Shown here: positions 1 through 5,511 of the stretch, in pieces
How positions within the stretch are numbered: position 1 is the first letter of the stretch
Layout of the letters: every line of letters begins with the position of its first letter
Translations under genes and position numbers: made by a program
The notes under the pieces: model-generated
Told to the model about the DNA's origin: nothing
The model's database searches: none
What the model saw: the letters and a program-made list of their open reading frames with translations, nothing else
Virus record (IMG/VR): IMGVR_UViG_3300008459_005182
Location: 1 to 20,057 of that record
Length of the DNA stretch: 20,057 nt
Reading direction: 5' to 3' (one strand)
DNA from: a virus

Positions 1-1
1 A

Positions 2-892
2 TTAAGCCACCAGGCTATAAAGTGCTAAGTCTTTCCAGTCGCTGTCATTCTCTGCACGGATCTTAGTGATCGTGATCAAAGTACGCAAGCTCACTTCACG
101 TGCCTCTGTAGCGTTGTCCTTGATCAGACGCAAAGCATCAGCCTTGTAGTTAGAAGGGACATTAGGCATAAAAGACTCAGTGTTCATGATCACACCCATA
201 CGCTCGATCTTCTGATCCAGTGTCATAGACAGGTCGATACACATTGAACGTGTACGCAAAGCCTGATCGATCTTATTCGTAGGACGGTTGCTGATGAACA
301 CAACACCACCTGTGAACTCAAACATACGTGGCAACTCGTCCTCACGAATCGAAGTGTTCCAAGTGATCAAACGCTTGTCGTAAGTATCCAAAGCACCCTT
401 TAGAAGGTTGACTGCATCCTCATCCTTGAACACGCTGTCGCAATCATCAAACACGACGATGCTGTTACGGTTCTCCCACAACACACGGAACAAGCCCTTA
501 GGAGTAGTGTAACCCTTAATCACTCGGAACGTCGTACGGGGAGCAACTGTCTCGCCTGGCTCAACATCACTGATGTCACGCAAGCCCGCAGCCTTGAGAG
601 CAGCGATCACTGTATGGCTCTTACCCAAGCCACCGTCGCCTGTCACAATAGCAGATGCTGTCTTGTTCTTGCCAACCATAGTCACAAGACGCTCCAAGAA
701 GTTGAAACGTTGGTTGATTGGAAACTTGATAGCAGCGTTGTCTTCCTCTGCCTGGGGAGCTTCCATACGAGCCATCTTTTGCTTGAGGTAGTACTTGCTG
801 GTAGACTCAGCAACAACTTTGCCGTTGAGGACTGCTACGTACTTCCCGCCGCGATATTCGATTTGCATAGTGGTTTGTGTGTTTGTTGTCAT
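2..892 (-). CDS. AAA-type ATPase, phage replication/recombination-associated
   Basis: Product of 296 residues. Walker A is GDGGLGKS at residues 85-92, Walker B is IVVFDD at 145-150, a sensor-1-like VFISN lies at 198-202, and arginines at 213 and 215 could act as the arginine finger. This is a compact AAA+ ATPase. Similar single-domain ATPases are common in T4-like marine and freshwater phages, where their exact role is unproven; DNA metabolism or a chaperone role is my inference. The frame is open upstream to 1111, but I chose the ATG at 892 because it lies directly after a strong -10 element (899-904) and the upstream extension runs through the neighbouring small gene. The first 45 residues are a small charged module resembling the neighbouring 69-residue protein in style. 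The stop codon lies at the very edge of the window. Confidence 0.85.
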   Translation of the reverse strand: MTTNTQTTMQIEYRGGKYVAVLNGKVVAESTSKYYLKQKMARMEAPQAEEDNAAIKFPINQRFNFLERLVTMVGKNKTASAIVTGDGGLGKSHTVIAALKAAGLRDISDVEPGETVAPRTTFRVIKGYTTPKGLFRVLWENRNSIVVFDDCDSVFKDEDAVNLLKGALDTYDKRLITWNTSIREDELPRMFEFTGGVVFISNRPTNKIDQALRTRSMCIDLSMTLDQKIERMGVIMNTESFMPNVPSNYKADALRLIKDNATEAREVSLRTLITITKIRAENDSDWKDLALYSLVA

Positions 893-927
893 GAGTCCAT
901 TATCTTCTGGATAGACCAAAAGGTCAA
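890..927 (-). promoter_or_regulatory. Sigma70-type promoter, possibly leaderless, for the AAA ATPase
   Basis: On the minus strand TTGACC (922-927) and GATAAT (899-904) are separated by exactly 17 bases. Six bases (GGACTC) separate the -10 from the ATG, so transcription starting 7 bases after the -10 would begin at the A of the ATG. The -35 overlaps the stop codon of the upstream 69-residue gene. The element is a near-copy of the one at 1140-1168. A weak GGA four bases before the ATG is the only alternative ribosome signal. Confidence 0.7.
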
Positions 928-1133
928 GTAGTACCTGATCGTTGTGTAAGGTTATTAAGCAATGCCTGATCTTCCTTGATGCAAGCTTCCATTGCCGCTT
1001 TAGCATCAGCTTTGTAATGATACCCATCAACGACATGCCTACCATCAGCCACGAGCTTCCAGCCATTCCTAAGAACGGTGCCGTTCTTGTTGATGGTATA
1101 CATCCGCTCAATGGTGTAGGTTGTTTTGTTCAT
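924..1133 (-). CDS. Small phage protein of unknown function (69 aa)
   Basis: A 69-residue basic/polar protein. I start it at the ATG at 1133, not at the upstream start near 1172, because 1133 lies six bases after a GATAAT -10 in the same arrangement as the neighbouring ATPase gene. The N-terminal part (short beta-strand-like segments with GK and DG turns) is followed by a helical, alanine- and lysine-rich segment (KADAKAAMEACIKEDQ), the same overall plan as the first 45 residues of the ATPase downstream. The two could therefore share a small fold. I recognise no catalytic motif. It is transcribed leftward ahead of the ATPase, 31 bases separating its stop from the ATPase start. Confidence 0.65.
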   Translation of the reverse strand: MNKTTYTIERMYTINKNGTVLRNGWKLVADGRHVVDGYHYKADAKAAMEACIKEDQALLNNLTQRSGTT

Positions 1134-1139
1134 AAGTCC

Positions 1140-1168
1140 ATTATCCTTTAGAATGACCAAACGCACAA
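1140..1168 (-). promoter_or_regulatory. Sigma70-type promoter, possibly leaderless, for the 69-aa gene
   Basis: On the minus strand TTGTGC (1163-1168), a 17-base spacer and GATAAT (1140-1145). GGACTT then leads straight into the ATG (1133-1131). The spacer shares TTTGGTC at the same place as the 899-927 promoter, and both continue as GATAATGGACTYATGA. AAGGA overlapping the -10 could act as a distant Shine-Dalgarno only if transcription started further upstream. Confidence 0.65.
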
Positions 1169-1207
1169 CCAATACCCATACACAAAAACCTGGTACTTTC
1201 TAGCTAG

Positions 1208-1236
1208 TTGCCGGTTTTCCGGTTTGGCGGGATAAT
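1208..1236 (+). promoter_or_regulatory. Sigma70-type promoter, rightward (P1)
   Basis: TTGCCG (1208-1213), a 17-base spacer and GATAAT (1231-1236). The -10 context CGGGATAATAGnnGCAT is shared with the second rightward promoter at 1342-1370. The spacer contains a CCGG-TTTT-CCGG repeat that could be an operator. The first ATG is only six bases after the -10 (1243) and opens a 24-codon reading frame to 1317, for which I have no further support. P1 may simply feed the gene at 1400. Confidence 0.55.
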
Positions 1237-1341
1237 AGGGGCATGATTCGAAGCAATGAGCGGGGTGGACGTGGAGAGTGCCCCTGCGGGCTGCTATGGG
1301 TGTATTACCCCAGTTGACCTTTTTAATAGTATGGGTACTGG

Positions 1342-1370
1342 TTGACGTATTACCCGAATGCCGGGATAAT
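1342..1370 (+). promoter_or_regulatory. Sigma70-type promoter, rightward (P2)
   Basis: TTGACG (1342-1347), a 17-base spacer and GATAAT (1365-1370). The expected start is near 1377, giving a leader of about 23 bases with AAAGGA before the ATG at 1400. The spacer carries GTATTACCC (1347-1355), which also occurs at 1302-1310, a possible repeated regulator site. This is the best promoter on the plus strand of the window. Confidence 0.75.
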
Positions 1371-1399
1371 AGACGCATAGCAAGTAACAAAGGAACAAA

Positions 1400-1666
1400 A
1401 TGAACGCAACCACATACATCGCCCGCTCCGCAGCTACCCGCAGGGAAGTCTCTCAAGCTTCTACTGACTTCGTAGATGCTGTGCGGGGCGTGCAGATCAT
1501 CAACGGCATGGACTCTATGGATGCCTCTGCATACACTCTAGGCTACCTGGAGTCTTTCATGGTTGGCATGATCACTGATCTCCCTGCAAAGTACCGCGAC
1601 CAGATCATCAACGAGATGCGCAGAGTCACTCTGGACAAGCTGAACAACACAAAGGAACTAGCATGA
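1400..1666 (+). CDS. Small phage protein of unknown function (88 aa), early-type
   Basis: An 88-residue, probably all-helical soluble protein with no membrane segment and no motif I recognise. The start at 1400 is well supported: a sigma70-type promoter ends 30 bases upstream and AAAGGA lies seven bases before the ATG. Codon use is noticeably richer in G and C than the minus-strand genes beyond 3262. Its stop overlaps the ATG of the next small gene (ATGA at 1663-1666), so the two are a translationally coupled pair. Given a host-type promoter and small size, an early takeover role is possible, but this is inference from context only. Confidence 0.75.
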   Translation: MNATTYIARSAATRREVSQASTDFVDAVRGVQIINGMDSMDASAYTLGYLESFMVGMITDLPAKYRDQIINEMRRVTLDKLNNTKELA

Positions 1667-1794
1667 GCAAAGAACAATTGGATCTTTTCCAGGTCCCCTC
1701 TGAACCTGTCTGCGACCTTGCTGAGCTGGACTCTGATCCTGCTTACCAGCGATGGTTGCTGGAGCAGGCTGAGTCATTCTGCGAGTTCGACTGA
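1663..1794 (+). CDS. Very small acidic phage protein (43 aa)
   Basis: A 43-residue ORF starting within the stop of the preceding gene (ATGA overlap). The product is strongly acidic and begins MSKEQLDLFQVP, with two cysteines (C17 and C40) and a helical WLLEQAESF segment near the end. The stop overlap, the matching composition and the absence of any other ORF in this stretch support it as a real gene. The LDLF-Q N-terminus superficially resembles short clamp-binding peptides (QLxLF), but I would not assign that function without testing. No further function can be seen. Confidence 0.6.
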   Translation: MSKEQLDLFQVPSEPVCDLAELDSDPAYQRWLLEQAESFCEFD

Positions 1795-1891
1795 GCTGAG
1801 CTGAACATTCTCTGCAGGGTGCAGAACCTTGCTGGGGAATCCTGAACCGTTGTAGATCCAAAGCTGGTCCTGGGCTATTCTGTACTACTCT

Positions 1892-1917
1892 GCTCCTTTC
1901 TGGAGCTTTCTGTGTTT
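1892..1917 (+). terminator. Weak possible terminator after the 88/43-aa gene pair
   Basis: GCTCC (1892-1896), loop TTTCT, GGAGC (1902-1906), then a T-rich but interrupted run (TTTCTGTGTTT). The stem is only 5 bp and lies about 100 bases past the last stop, so this is a weak call. Confidence 0.25.
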
Positions 1918-1923
1918 ATCTAC

Positions 1924-1966
1924 CTGATAATGCAATAATATTTCATAATACGGCTGATAATGCAAT
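1924..1966. repeat. Direct repeat CTGATAATGCAAT, two copies 30 bp apart
   Basis: CTGATAATGCAAT occurs at 1924-1936 and again at 1954-1966. The period is exactly 30 bp, about three helical turns, which would put two bound proteins on the same face of the helix. This is iteron-like or operator-like; function is inferred only from the spacing. Confidence 0.5.
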
Positions 1967-2098
1967 TATTCGCTATCCTATCATACAGGATAAAATTATC
2001 TTACATATTTTCGTTAATATTCTACTATTATTTCATCTGATTATCCCTACTAGAACCTGCTAGAAACGATCATCTCTCCTATCTAATAGTACCTATCC

Positions 2099-2106
2099 TC
2101 TAAATA
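2099..2106 (+). promoter_or_regulatory. T4-type late promoter match (TCTAAATA)
   Basis: TCTAAATA matches the T4 late consensus TATAAATA at 7 of 8 positions. The expected start about six bases downstream (near 2112) leaves a 20-base leader with AAGGGA before the ATG at 2132. The same octamer precedes the HNH gene at 17988-17995. Confidence 0.5.
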
Positions 2107-2131
2107 ATGGAAGGTTTATACAAGGGATTAT

Positions 2132-2326
2132 ATGTTATCGTTTATTGATTTTATTTCTGAGAACTTTGCTGATGGACGTAATCCTCAGGACAAAGGTGAT
2201 AGCAAGAGGTTAGGAGTTCCTACTAAGGCAAGTGTTGCTACTCTTAGGAAGGTTGCTAAACAAGGTGGACGCAAAGGTCAATTAGCTCATTGGATGGCTA
2301 ACATGAAGGCTGGTAAGAAGAAATGA
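2132..2326 (+). CDS. Small basic conserved phage protein (64 aa)
   Basis: A 64-residue protein with an N-terminal amphipathic segment (FIDFISENF) and a strongly basic glycine-rich remainder (GDSKRLGVPTKAS, RKVAKQGGRKGQLAHW, ending KAGKKK). I recall closely similar small proteins from many marine and freshwater T4-like phages, always without an assigned function. The basic C-terminal part suggests nucleic acid or virion association. The start is set by AAGGGA (2122-2127). A late-type promoter precedes it, which fits a structural or packaging role. Its stop overlaps the start of the homing-endonuclease-like gene (ATGA at 2323-2326). Confidence 0.8.
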   Translation: MLSFIDFISENFADGRNPQDKGDSKRLGVPTKASVATLRKVAKQGGRKGQLAHWMANMKAGKKK

Positions 2327-2868
2327 TTCGTATCTTCCTAGCTCATAACCCTAAGAAGCTTATTGTCACTAAGGAGACTGAGCGTGAGCTACGTTCTGAG
2401 TATAAGAGCTTTGAGTTGATTGCTACTTACAAAGCTAAGAAGGGTGTTCATGCTTTTGTTAGAGATAAGATGAAGACTTACGGTGTTCCGTTTGAGAATG
2501 TAGATGTTAGATTCTTTATGTTCTGGGGATGTACTCATAAGCTCGATCTAGTCAATAAGTCTGATGAGTATAGAGCTGAGTTCAATAGACGAGTATCAGA
2601 AGGACGTAAGGGCGTTAAGCATAGCGAAGAGACTAAAGCTAAGATGAGTGCTAGCATGAAAGGAAAGAAGAAGAACTTCTCTCCTGAGACTATCGAAGCT
2701 TTAAAAAGGAATGCGGCAGTGCAGAGAAGGAAGACTGCTGGCCATAGCACAATGAAATGGATCTACGATCCCTACACTCACGAGAATAAAAGGATCAAGC
2801 CTGGTGATCCTCTTCCCGATGGTTGGATGTACGGACGTCCTAGTATCAAGGAATGGATTGCTGGCTGA
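2323..2868 (+). CDS. Putative homing endonuclease with NUMOD3 DNA-binding motif
   Basis: 181 residues. Residues about 94-130 (SEGRKGVKHSEETKAKMS, then a GKKK and ETIEALKRN segment) match the NUMOD3-type helical DNA-binding repeat found in GIY-YIG and HNH homing endonucleases of phages. The C-terminal part has WIYDP, RI, GDPLPDGW and GRP, a pattern seen in other phage free-standing endonucleases. I cannot see a GIY-YIG, HNH or LAGLIDADG catalytic core in the first 90 residues, so it may be a divergent or degenerate nuclease, or only a DNA-binding remnant. It is coupled by ATGA to the preceding conserved gene, the typical placement of a free-standing homing gene beside a conserved phage gene. 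Confidence 0.65.
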   Translation: MIRIFLAHNPKKLIVTKETERELRSEYKSFELIATYKAKKGVHAFVRDKMKTYGVPFENVDVRFFMFWGCTHKLDLVNKSDEYRAEFNRRVSEGRKGVKHSEETKAKMSASMKGKKKNFSPETIEALKRNAAVQRRKTAGHSTMKWIYDPYTHENKRIKPGDPLPDGWMYGRPSIKEWIAG

Positions 2869-2935
2869 TATAAATGTATGCGTGAGTCACTATTGAGCAG
2901 ATCAGGATCAATGTGATAGTAAAGTAAGCAGGCTT

Positions 2936-2943
2936 CATAAATA
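2936..2943 (+). promoter_or_regulatory. T4-type late promoter match (CATAAATA)
   Basis: CATAAATA differs from TATAAATA at one base. A start near 2949 would give a leader consisting almost only of AAGGAG (2951-2956) and the spacer to the ATG at 2966, the compact arrangement usual for T4-like late genes. Confidence 0.55.
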
Positions 2944-2965
2944 TTTGTTTAAGGAGATGATGAAT

Positions 2966-3253
2966 ATGTATAAACACACAACCACCTTTGTAAGGCCAAC
3001 TGTTGACATACCATGGCATTTTGAACATCCAGGATTTCCACTAGCAACCAAACCACTGAGTTTTTTTTCTACTGCTTTTGCATTATCAGATAATAAGTTG
3101 TCATACAGAAATGTGAGAATTGCTGATAATCCAGAAGTGTTTAATGAACTCGAAGCAAATTTTAATGATGTCACCGATGAAAGACGAAACTGGATAAAAG
3201 GATATTGCGAAGGAATGGAAATAACCATTTCATTTACTTTAGAGCAGATATAA
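2966..3253 (+). CDS. Phage protein of unknown function (95 aa)
   Basis: 95 residues beginning MYKHTTTFVRP. Several in-frame ATGs exist (2945, 2957, 2960, 2966). I chose 2966 because AAGGAG at 2951-2956 lies nine bases before it, whereas 2957 abuts the Shine-Dalgarno and 2945 precedes it. The protein is mixed alpha/beta by appearance, acidic in its second half, with no signal peptide or recognised domain. It is the last rightward gene and converges on the leftward oxygenase gene with only 8 bases between the stops; no clear terminator hairpin is visible there. The late promoter just upstream suggests expression with virion genes. Confidence 0.7.
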   Translation: MYKHTTTFVRPTVDIPWHFEHPGFPLATKPLSFFSTAFALSDNKLSYRNVRIADNPEVFNELEANFNDVTDERRNWIKGYCEGMEITISFTLEQI

Positions 3254-3261
3254 CTTGATTT

Positions 3262-3894
3262 TTACATTCTTTTAAATCTAAGTGACCCAATTGGTGTAAC
3301 ACCTACTTCTTCCAGCCACCAAGTATTAAATGATAAAGTTATTCTTGTATCTTCTTGATCAACTGGTTTAACATTATGAAAAGTGGAAGAATTGAATAAT
3401 AAAATGCAATCTTCCAACTCTTCTCCATTCTTAACTATTTCCTTCAATGAATACTCATTTTTTATTGAAGGAATACCAAGATAAGGAATTTCCTGTTTAG
3501 AAAATTGGAAAGTAAGGTTGTTATTATCCTTACAGTTAGTCAAAAATATAACTCCTGATAATACGCTAAAAGCATGATAGTGTAAATGATGATGCTGACC
3601 TTTATCTGAAACATTTACCCAGGATTTTGTAACCTGTAGCCCATTATATTTAAAATTATTAAGTGTATTTGGAAAATACACTTTTCCCAAAAATTCACTG
3701 GCCTCCAATTCAATATAATCTTTTAACTTTTTAAAATCGGGGTCGTTTAATACAGAAAGATTGAATGAAATTTTATTTCCAATATTATTTCGATATTGTT
3801 GATTGACGATATTTTTTTTAATTTCACTAAAGTCTTCTATATTAATTTTTTTAATTAGAAACTGATGTGTCGGCAATGAGTAAATTTCTTGCAT
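3262..3894 (-). CDS. 2-oxoglutarate/Fe(II)-dependent oxygenase-like protein
   Basis: 210 residues from the ATG at 3894, preceded by AAGGA; a TTG 18 bases upstream (3912) is a weaker alternative. The fold signature is that of the phage 2OG-Fe(II) oxygenase family common in T4-like cyanophages (Pfam 2OG-FeII_Oxy_5): SWVNVSDKG, then HYH (residues 105-107) followed by LSGVIFL, and distally TFHNVKP (H173) and R184 in RITLSFN. The H-x-H and distal H would bind iron, and the arginine the 2-oxoglutarate. It is one of three such proteins in the window, and its substrate is unknown. It ends the long leftward gene series and converges with the rightward genes. Confidence 0.8.
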   Translation of the reverse strand: MQEIYSLPTHQFLIKKINIEDFSEIKKNIVNQQYRNNIGNKISFNLSVLNDPDFKKLKDYIELEASEFLGKVYFPNTLNNFKYNGLQVTKSWVNVSDKGQHHHLHYHAFSVLSGVIFLTNCKDNNNLTFQFSKQEIPYLGIPSIKNEYSLKEIVKNGEELEDCILLFNSSTFHNVKPVDQEDTRITLSFNTWWLEEVGVTPIGSLRFKRM

Positions 3895-3920
3895 ATAATC
3901 CTTGTTTATCAATGTTTTAA

Positions 3921-4028
3921 TTATTTCTTCTGCATCTCTATCATTACTTTCTGATGAACCAGATCAAAGACATCTGGCTCTCCATGAAAGATGAAGTACA
4001 AGAACACTAAAGATAGTATTATTCGCAT
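3921..4028 (-). CDS. Tiny membrane-anchored phage peptide (35 aa)
   Basis: A 35-residue ORF: a hydrophobic N-terminus (MRIILSLVFLYFIF), then HGEPDVFDLVHQKV and a charged end. The start overlaps the end of the upstream 64-residue gene by 10 bases, giving translational coupling. I recall many T4-like aquatic phages encoding tiny proteins with the same plan, a short membrane helix followed by a GEPD-hydrophobic motif, of unknown function. It was found by translating the gap between larger genes by hand. Confidence 0.65.
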   Translation of the reverse strand: MRIILSLVFLYFIFHGEPDVFDLVHQKVMIEMQKK

Positions 4029-4213
4029 GACTTGAACTGTTGAGTTAGTTTAAGTTGATCTATGGTCTCCTGAATGAGAAGCTTTGAGTACTTGTCAAAC
4101 TCGTTATCATAATTGCAACTCCAATCAATCATTGAATTGTTTGCATTCCATTGCTCATCCTCCCAAAAGACGAACCCAGCCTGCTTTGCAAGTTTTTCAT
4201 AAACATTGTTCAC
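4019..4213 (-). CDS. Conserved small phage protein (64 aa)
   Basis: 64 residues with the pattern LAKQAGF, WEDEQW, IDWSCNYDNEFDKYSKLLIQE. Small proteins with an LAEQAG-F plus IDWS-YD-E plan recur in T4-like phages, with no known role. The start overlaps the end of the upstream oxygenase gene by 17 bases and the end overlaps the 35-residue gene by 10 bases, so it sits in a tightly coupled run. It is acidic and soluble, with a probable helix at residues 38-55. There is no strong Shine-Dalgarno, consistent with coupling. Confidence 0.75.
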   Translation of the reverse strand: MNNVYEKLAKQAGFVFWEDEQWNANNSMIDWSCNYDNEFDKYSKLLIQETIDQLKLTQQFKSCE

Positions 4214-4775
4214 TAAATTTACCTCTTTTGTTTACAGTGTAATAATTAGTATTGAAACCAATAACAGTTTTAGTGGAAGTAGAGATATTAGGTTTAGAGC
4301 AGTGTTGTACAAAAGAAGGGAAAGTGATGATACTACCTTCTTCTATTTCAATATCAACTTCTTTACCCATAATGTTTAAACAAGTTTTAGAATTTTTTTC
4401 ACTCATTTCAACATAGTAAACATTTGTAAACATACATTCTGGGTGTACATGCCAATCATGGTAGTCACCAGTTTCATATTGTTGAAACCAACCACTATTG
4501 ATAATCATAGGAGAGGAGCCAAAATAATTAGATATCAATTTGTTATGATTTTCAAATGCTTGCATTACTAATGAACCATAAGGCCTTGCAATATCTTTAG
4601 GCAGATACCAATCGGTGTTAGAAATACTTTGAAATTTTTCAAAGCATCCATGTTTTCCCATTTCAATGATTTTTTTCAATATTTGTGGCTTGATAATTAA
4701 ATGGTCCTCCACCTTACTAACCATGATTGGAAAAGCTTGATCTACAACGAATAAATTGTTAGAGGCATTATTCAT
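4197..4775 (-). CDS. Putative 2OG-Fe(II) oxygenase-like protein
   Basis: 192 residues. The core has WFQQYETGDYHDWHVHP (H109 and H111 as the likely iron-binding H-x-H), an acidic beta strand, then FPSFVQH (H158), and K169 followed by GFN where the family usually has an arginine for 2-oxoglutarate. This reads as a double-stranded beta-helix oxygenase-like protein. The lysine substitution and overall divergence from the 3262-3894 protein suggest a different substrate or lost activity. Its start overlaps the stop of the 78-residue gene (ATGA). It forms part of the leftward run of small genes. Confidence 0.65.
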   Translation of the reverse strand: MNNASNNLFVVDQAFPIMVSKVEDHLIIKPQILKKIIEMGKHGCFEKFQSISNTDWYLPKDIARPYGSLVMQAFENHNKLISNYFGSSPMIINSGWFQQYETGDYHDWHVHPECMFTNVYYVEMSEKNSKTCLNIMGKEVDIEIEEGSIITFPSFVQHCSKPNISTSTKTVIGFNTNYYTVNKRGKFSEQCL

Positions 4776-5008
4776 CTGTAATTTCCATTTGCATAAGCAT
4801 TAATGTAATCTGAGACTTCTTGTCTTCCATTGGGATCTTGATAGTATACATCCTTTGGGAACATATCGTCAAATGCTTTGTTTGGACTGACCCACCACTT
4901 GTGGACCAACTCCTCTGATCCTATCATAGCAAACAACATAGCATCAAGTTGCTTCTTGCTCCATAGGATAGTCTGGACGTTTGTTACAGTACTCACATTT
5001 TGGGTCAT
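4772..5008 (-). CDS. Small protein with an MbcA/ParS/Xre-antitoxin-like C-terminal motif (78 aa)
   Basis: 78 residues. The second half, LVHKWWVSPNKAFDD followed by FPKDVYY and VSDYI, resembles the C-terminal toxin-binding domain of MbcA/ParS/Xre-type antitoxins (DUF2384: a WL-PN-AF-G-P pattern followed by V-x-x-L/I). Short phage proteins with this motif and no partner toxin are frequent in large phages. Whether they neutralise host toxins is not established. No RES-type toxin is present in this window. The first 65 bases overlap the end of a zinc-ribbon gene in another frame. I rate the family link as plausible, not certain. Confidence 0.7.
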   Translation of the reverse strand: MTQNVSTVTNVQTILWSKKQLDAMLFAMIGSEELVHKWWVSPNKAFDDMFPKDVYYQDPNGRQEVSDYINAYANGNYR

Positions 5009-5108
5009 TGCACTTCTCCTCTAACCATAGATTACACCTCTCACAATAGTAAGTATCATATTCTGCTGAGTACTTATTCGGACTACCACACTCAGGACAT
5101 TCATTCAT
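4944..5108 (-). CDS. Small zinc-ribbon protein (54 aa)
   Basis: 54 residues with three CxxC pairs: CPEC at 4-7, CERC at 22-25 and CEYC at 38-41, plus C33. The first two pairs make a typical zinc-ribbon core, likely binding one zinc. The start at 5108 is supported by AAAGGA five bases upstream and an 8-base overlap with the end of the upstream gene. The last 65 bases run through the start of the 78-residue gene in another frame. Such mini zinc ribbons may bind nucleic acid or RNA polymerase; the role here is unknown. Confidence 0.75.
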   Translation of the reverse strand: MNECPECGSPNKYSAEYDTYYCERCNLWLEEKCNDPKCEYCNKRPDYPMEQEAT

Positions 5109-5511
5109 ATCTATCCTTTATCTCAAATATGTAATGACCACCACGACGAGACTGAGCCCAAGTAATGAACCACAACATACTGTTCTTCTCCATAGCTCTG
5201 ATGATAGACTCATTGCCAGACCATCCAGCAGTAGAGACGTACAAGGCAGTAATCTTCTTTTCTTGGAAGATCTCATCAATCGCTTCTGCTTCCCTCCATC
5301 CCCAATCTCTCATGTACCAGATTGATTTAATAAAGTCAAACCATCCTCTTGGATCAGAGAAGTGCCAAAACCAAATTAGATCAAGAGCATACTGAGTAGG
5401 ATAACCATCATCATCCAATAGTAGACCGTGATTAATTAATTTAACACGCTCCTTGTGATCTTCTGCATCTTGATTGTACTTCTGCAATACTGCTTCTTTA
5501 TCGAATTTCAT
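5101..5511 (-). CDS. Conserved phage protein of unknown function (136 aa)
   Basis: 136 residues, tryptophan-rich, with segments DLIWFWHFSDPRGWFDFI and TAGWSGNESIIRAMEKN, ending SRRGGHYIFE. The GWSGNE and RRGGHY-FE blocks recur in hypothetical proteins of many unrelated tailed phages, so the protein is widely conserved. Its function is not known and I see no catalytic triad or nucleotide-binding loop. It is coupled to the upstream 181-residue gene by a 4-base overlap, and to the zinc-ribbon gene downstream. The pairing of these two conserved unknowns is itself a recurring phage arrangement, which suggests they act together. Confidence 0.8.
   Translation of the reverse strand: MKFDKEAVLQKYNQDAEDHKERVKLINHGLLLDDDGYPTQYALDLIWFWHFSDPRGWFDFIKSIWYMRDWGWREAEAIDEIFQEKKITALYVSTAGWSGNESIIRAMEKNSMLWFITWAQSRRGGHYIFEIKDRYE

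Larger units (their letters stand above)
1795..2131. other. AT-rich non-coding region with repeats
   Basis: No convincing gene on either strand. Composition changes from mixed to strongly AT-rich near 1915. It holds a weak hairpin (1892-1906), a 13-base direct repeat 30 bp apart (1924 and 1954), a second short direct repeat CTAGAA (2050 and 2060) and a late-promoter match at 2099-2106. It could be a transcription boundary, a regulator-binding region or an origin-like element; the sequence does not decide. Confidence 0.5.

Noticed and set aside
614-931. Plus-strand ORF of 105 codons opposite the AAA ATPase gene
   Set aside because: It is antisense to a well-supported ATPase with Walker motifs, has no ribosome site and contains no recognisable domain.
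1148-1456. Minus-strand ORF across the divergent promoter region
   Set aside because: It runs through four promoter elements and antisense to the start of the 88-residue gene; cysteine/histidine-rich random-looking translation.
1658-1861. Minus-strand ORF antisense to the 43-residue gene
   Set aside because: The plus-strand ORF has an ATGA overlap with its neighbour and a matching promoter; the antisense frame has neither.
2535-2750. Minus-strand ORF with a hydrophobic stretch inside the NUMOD3 gene
   Set aside because: The hydrophobic run is the reverse of a Lys/Glu-rich coding region; no start signal.
2866-2875. TATAAATG after the NUMOD3 gene as another late promoter
   Set aside because: It lies about 90 bases from the next start codon, and CATAAATA at 2936 has the correct distance.
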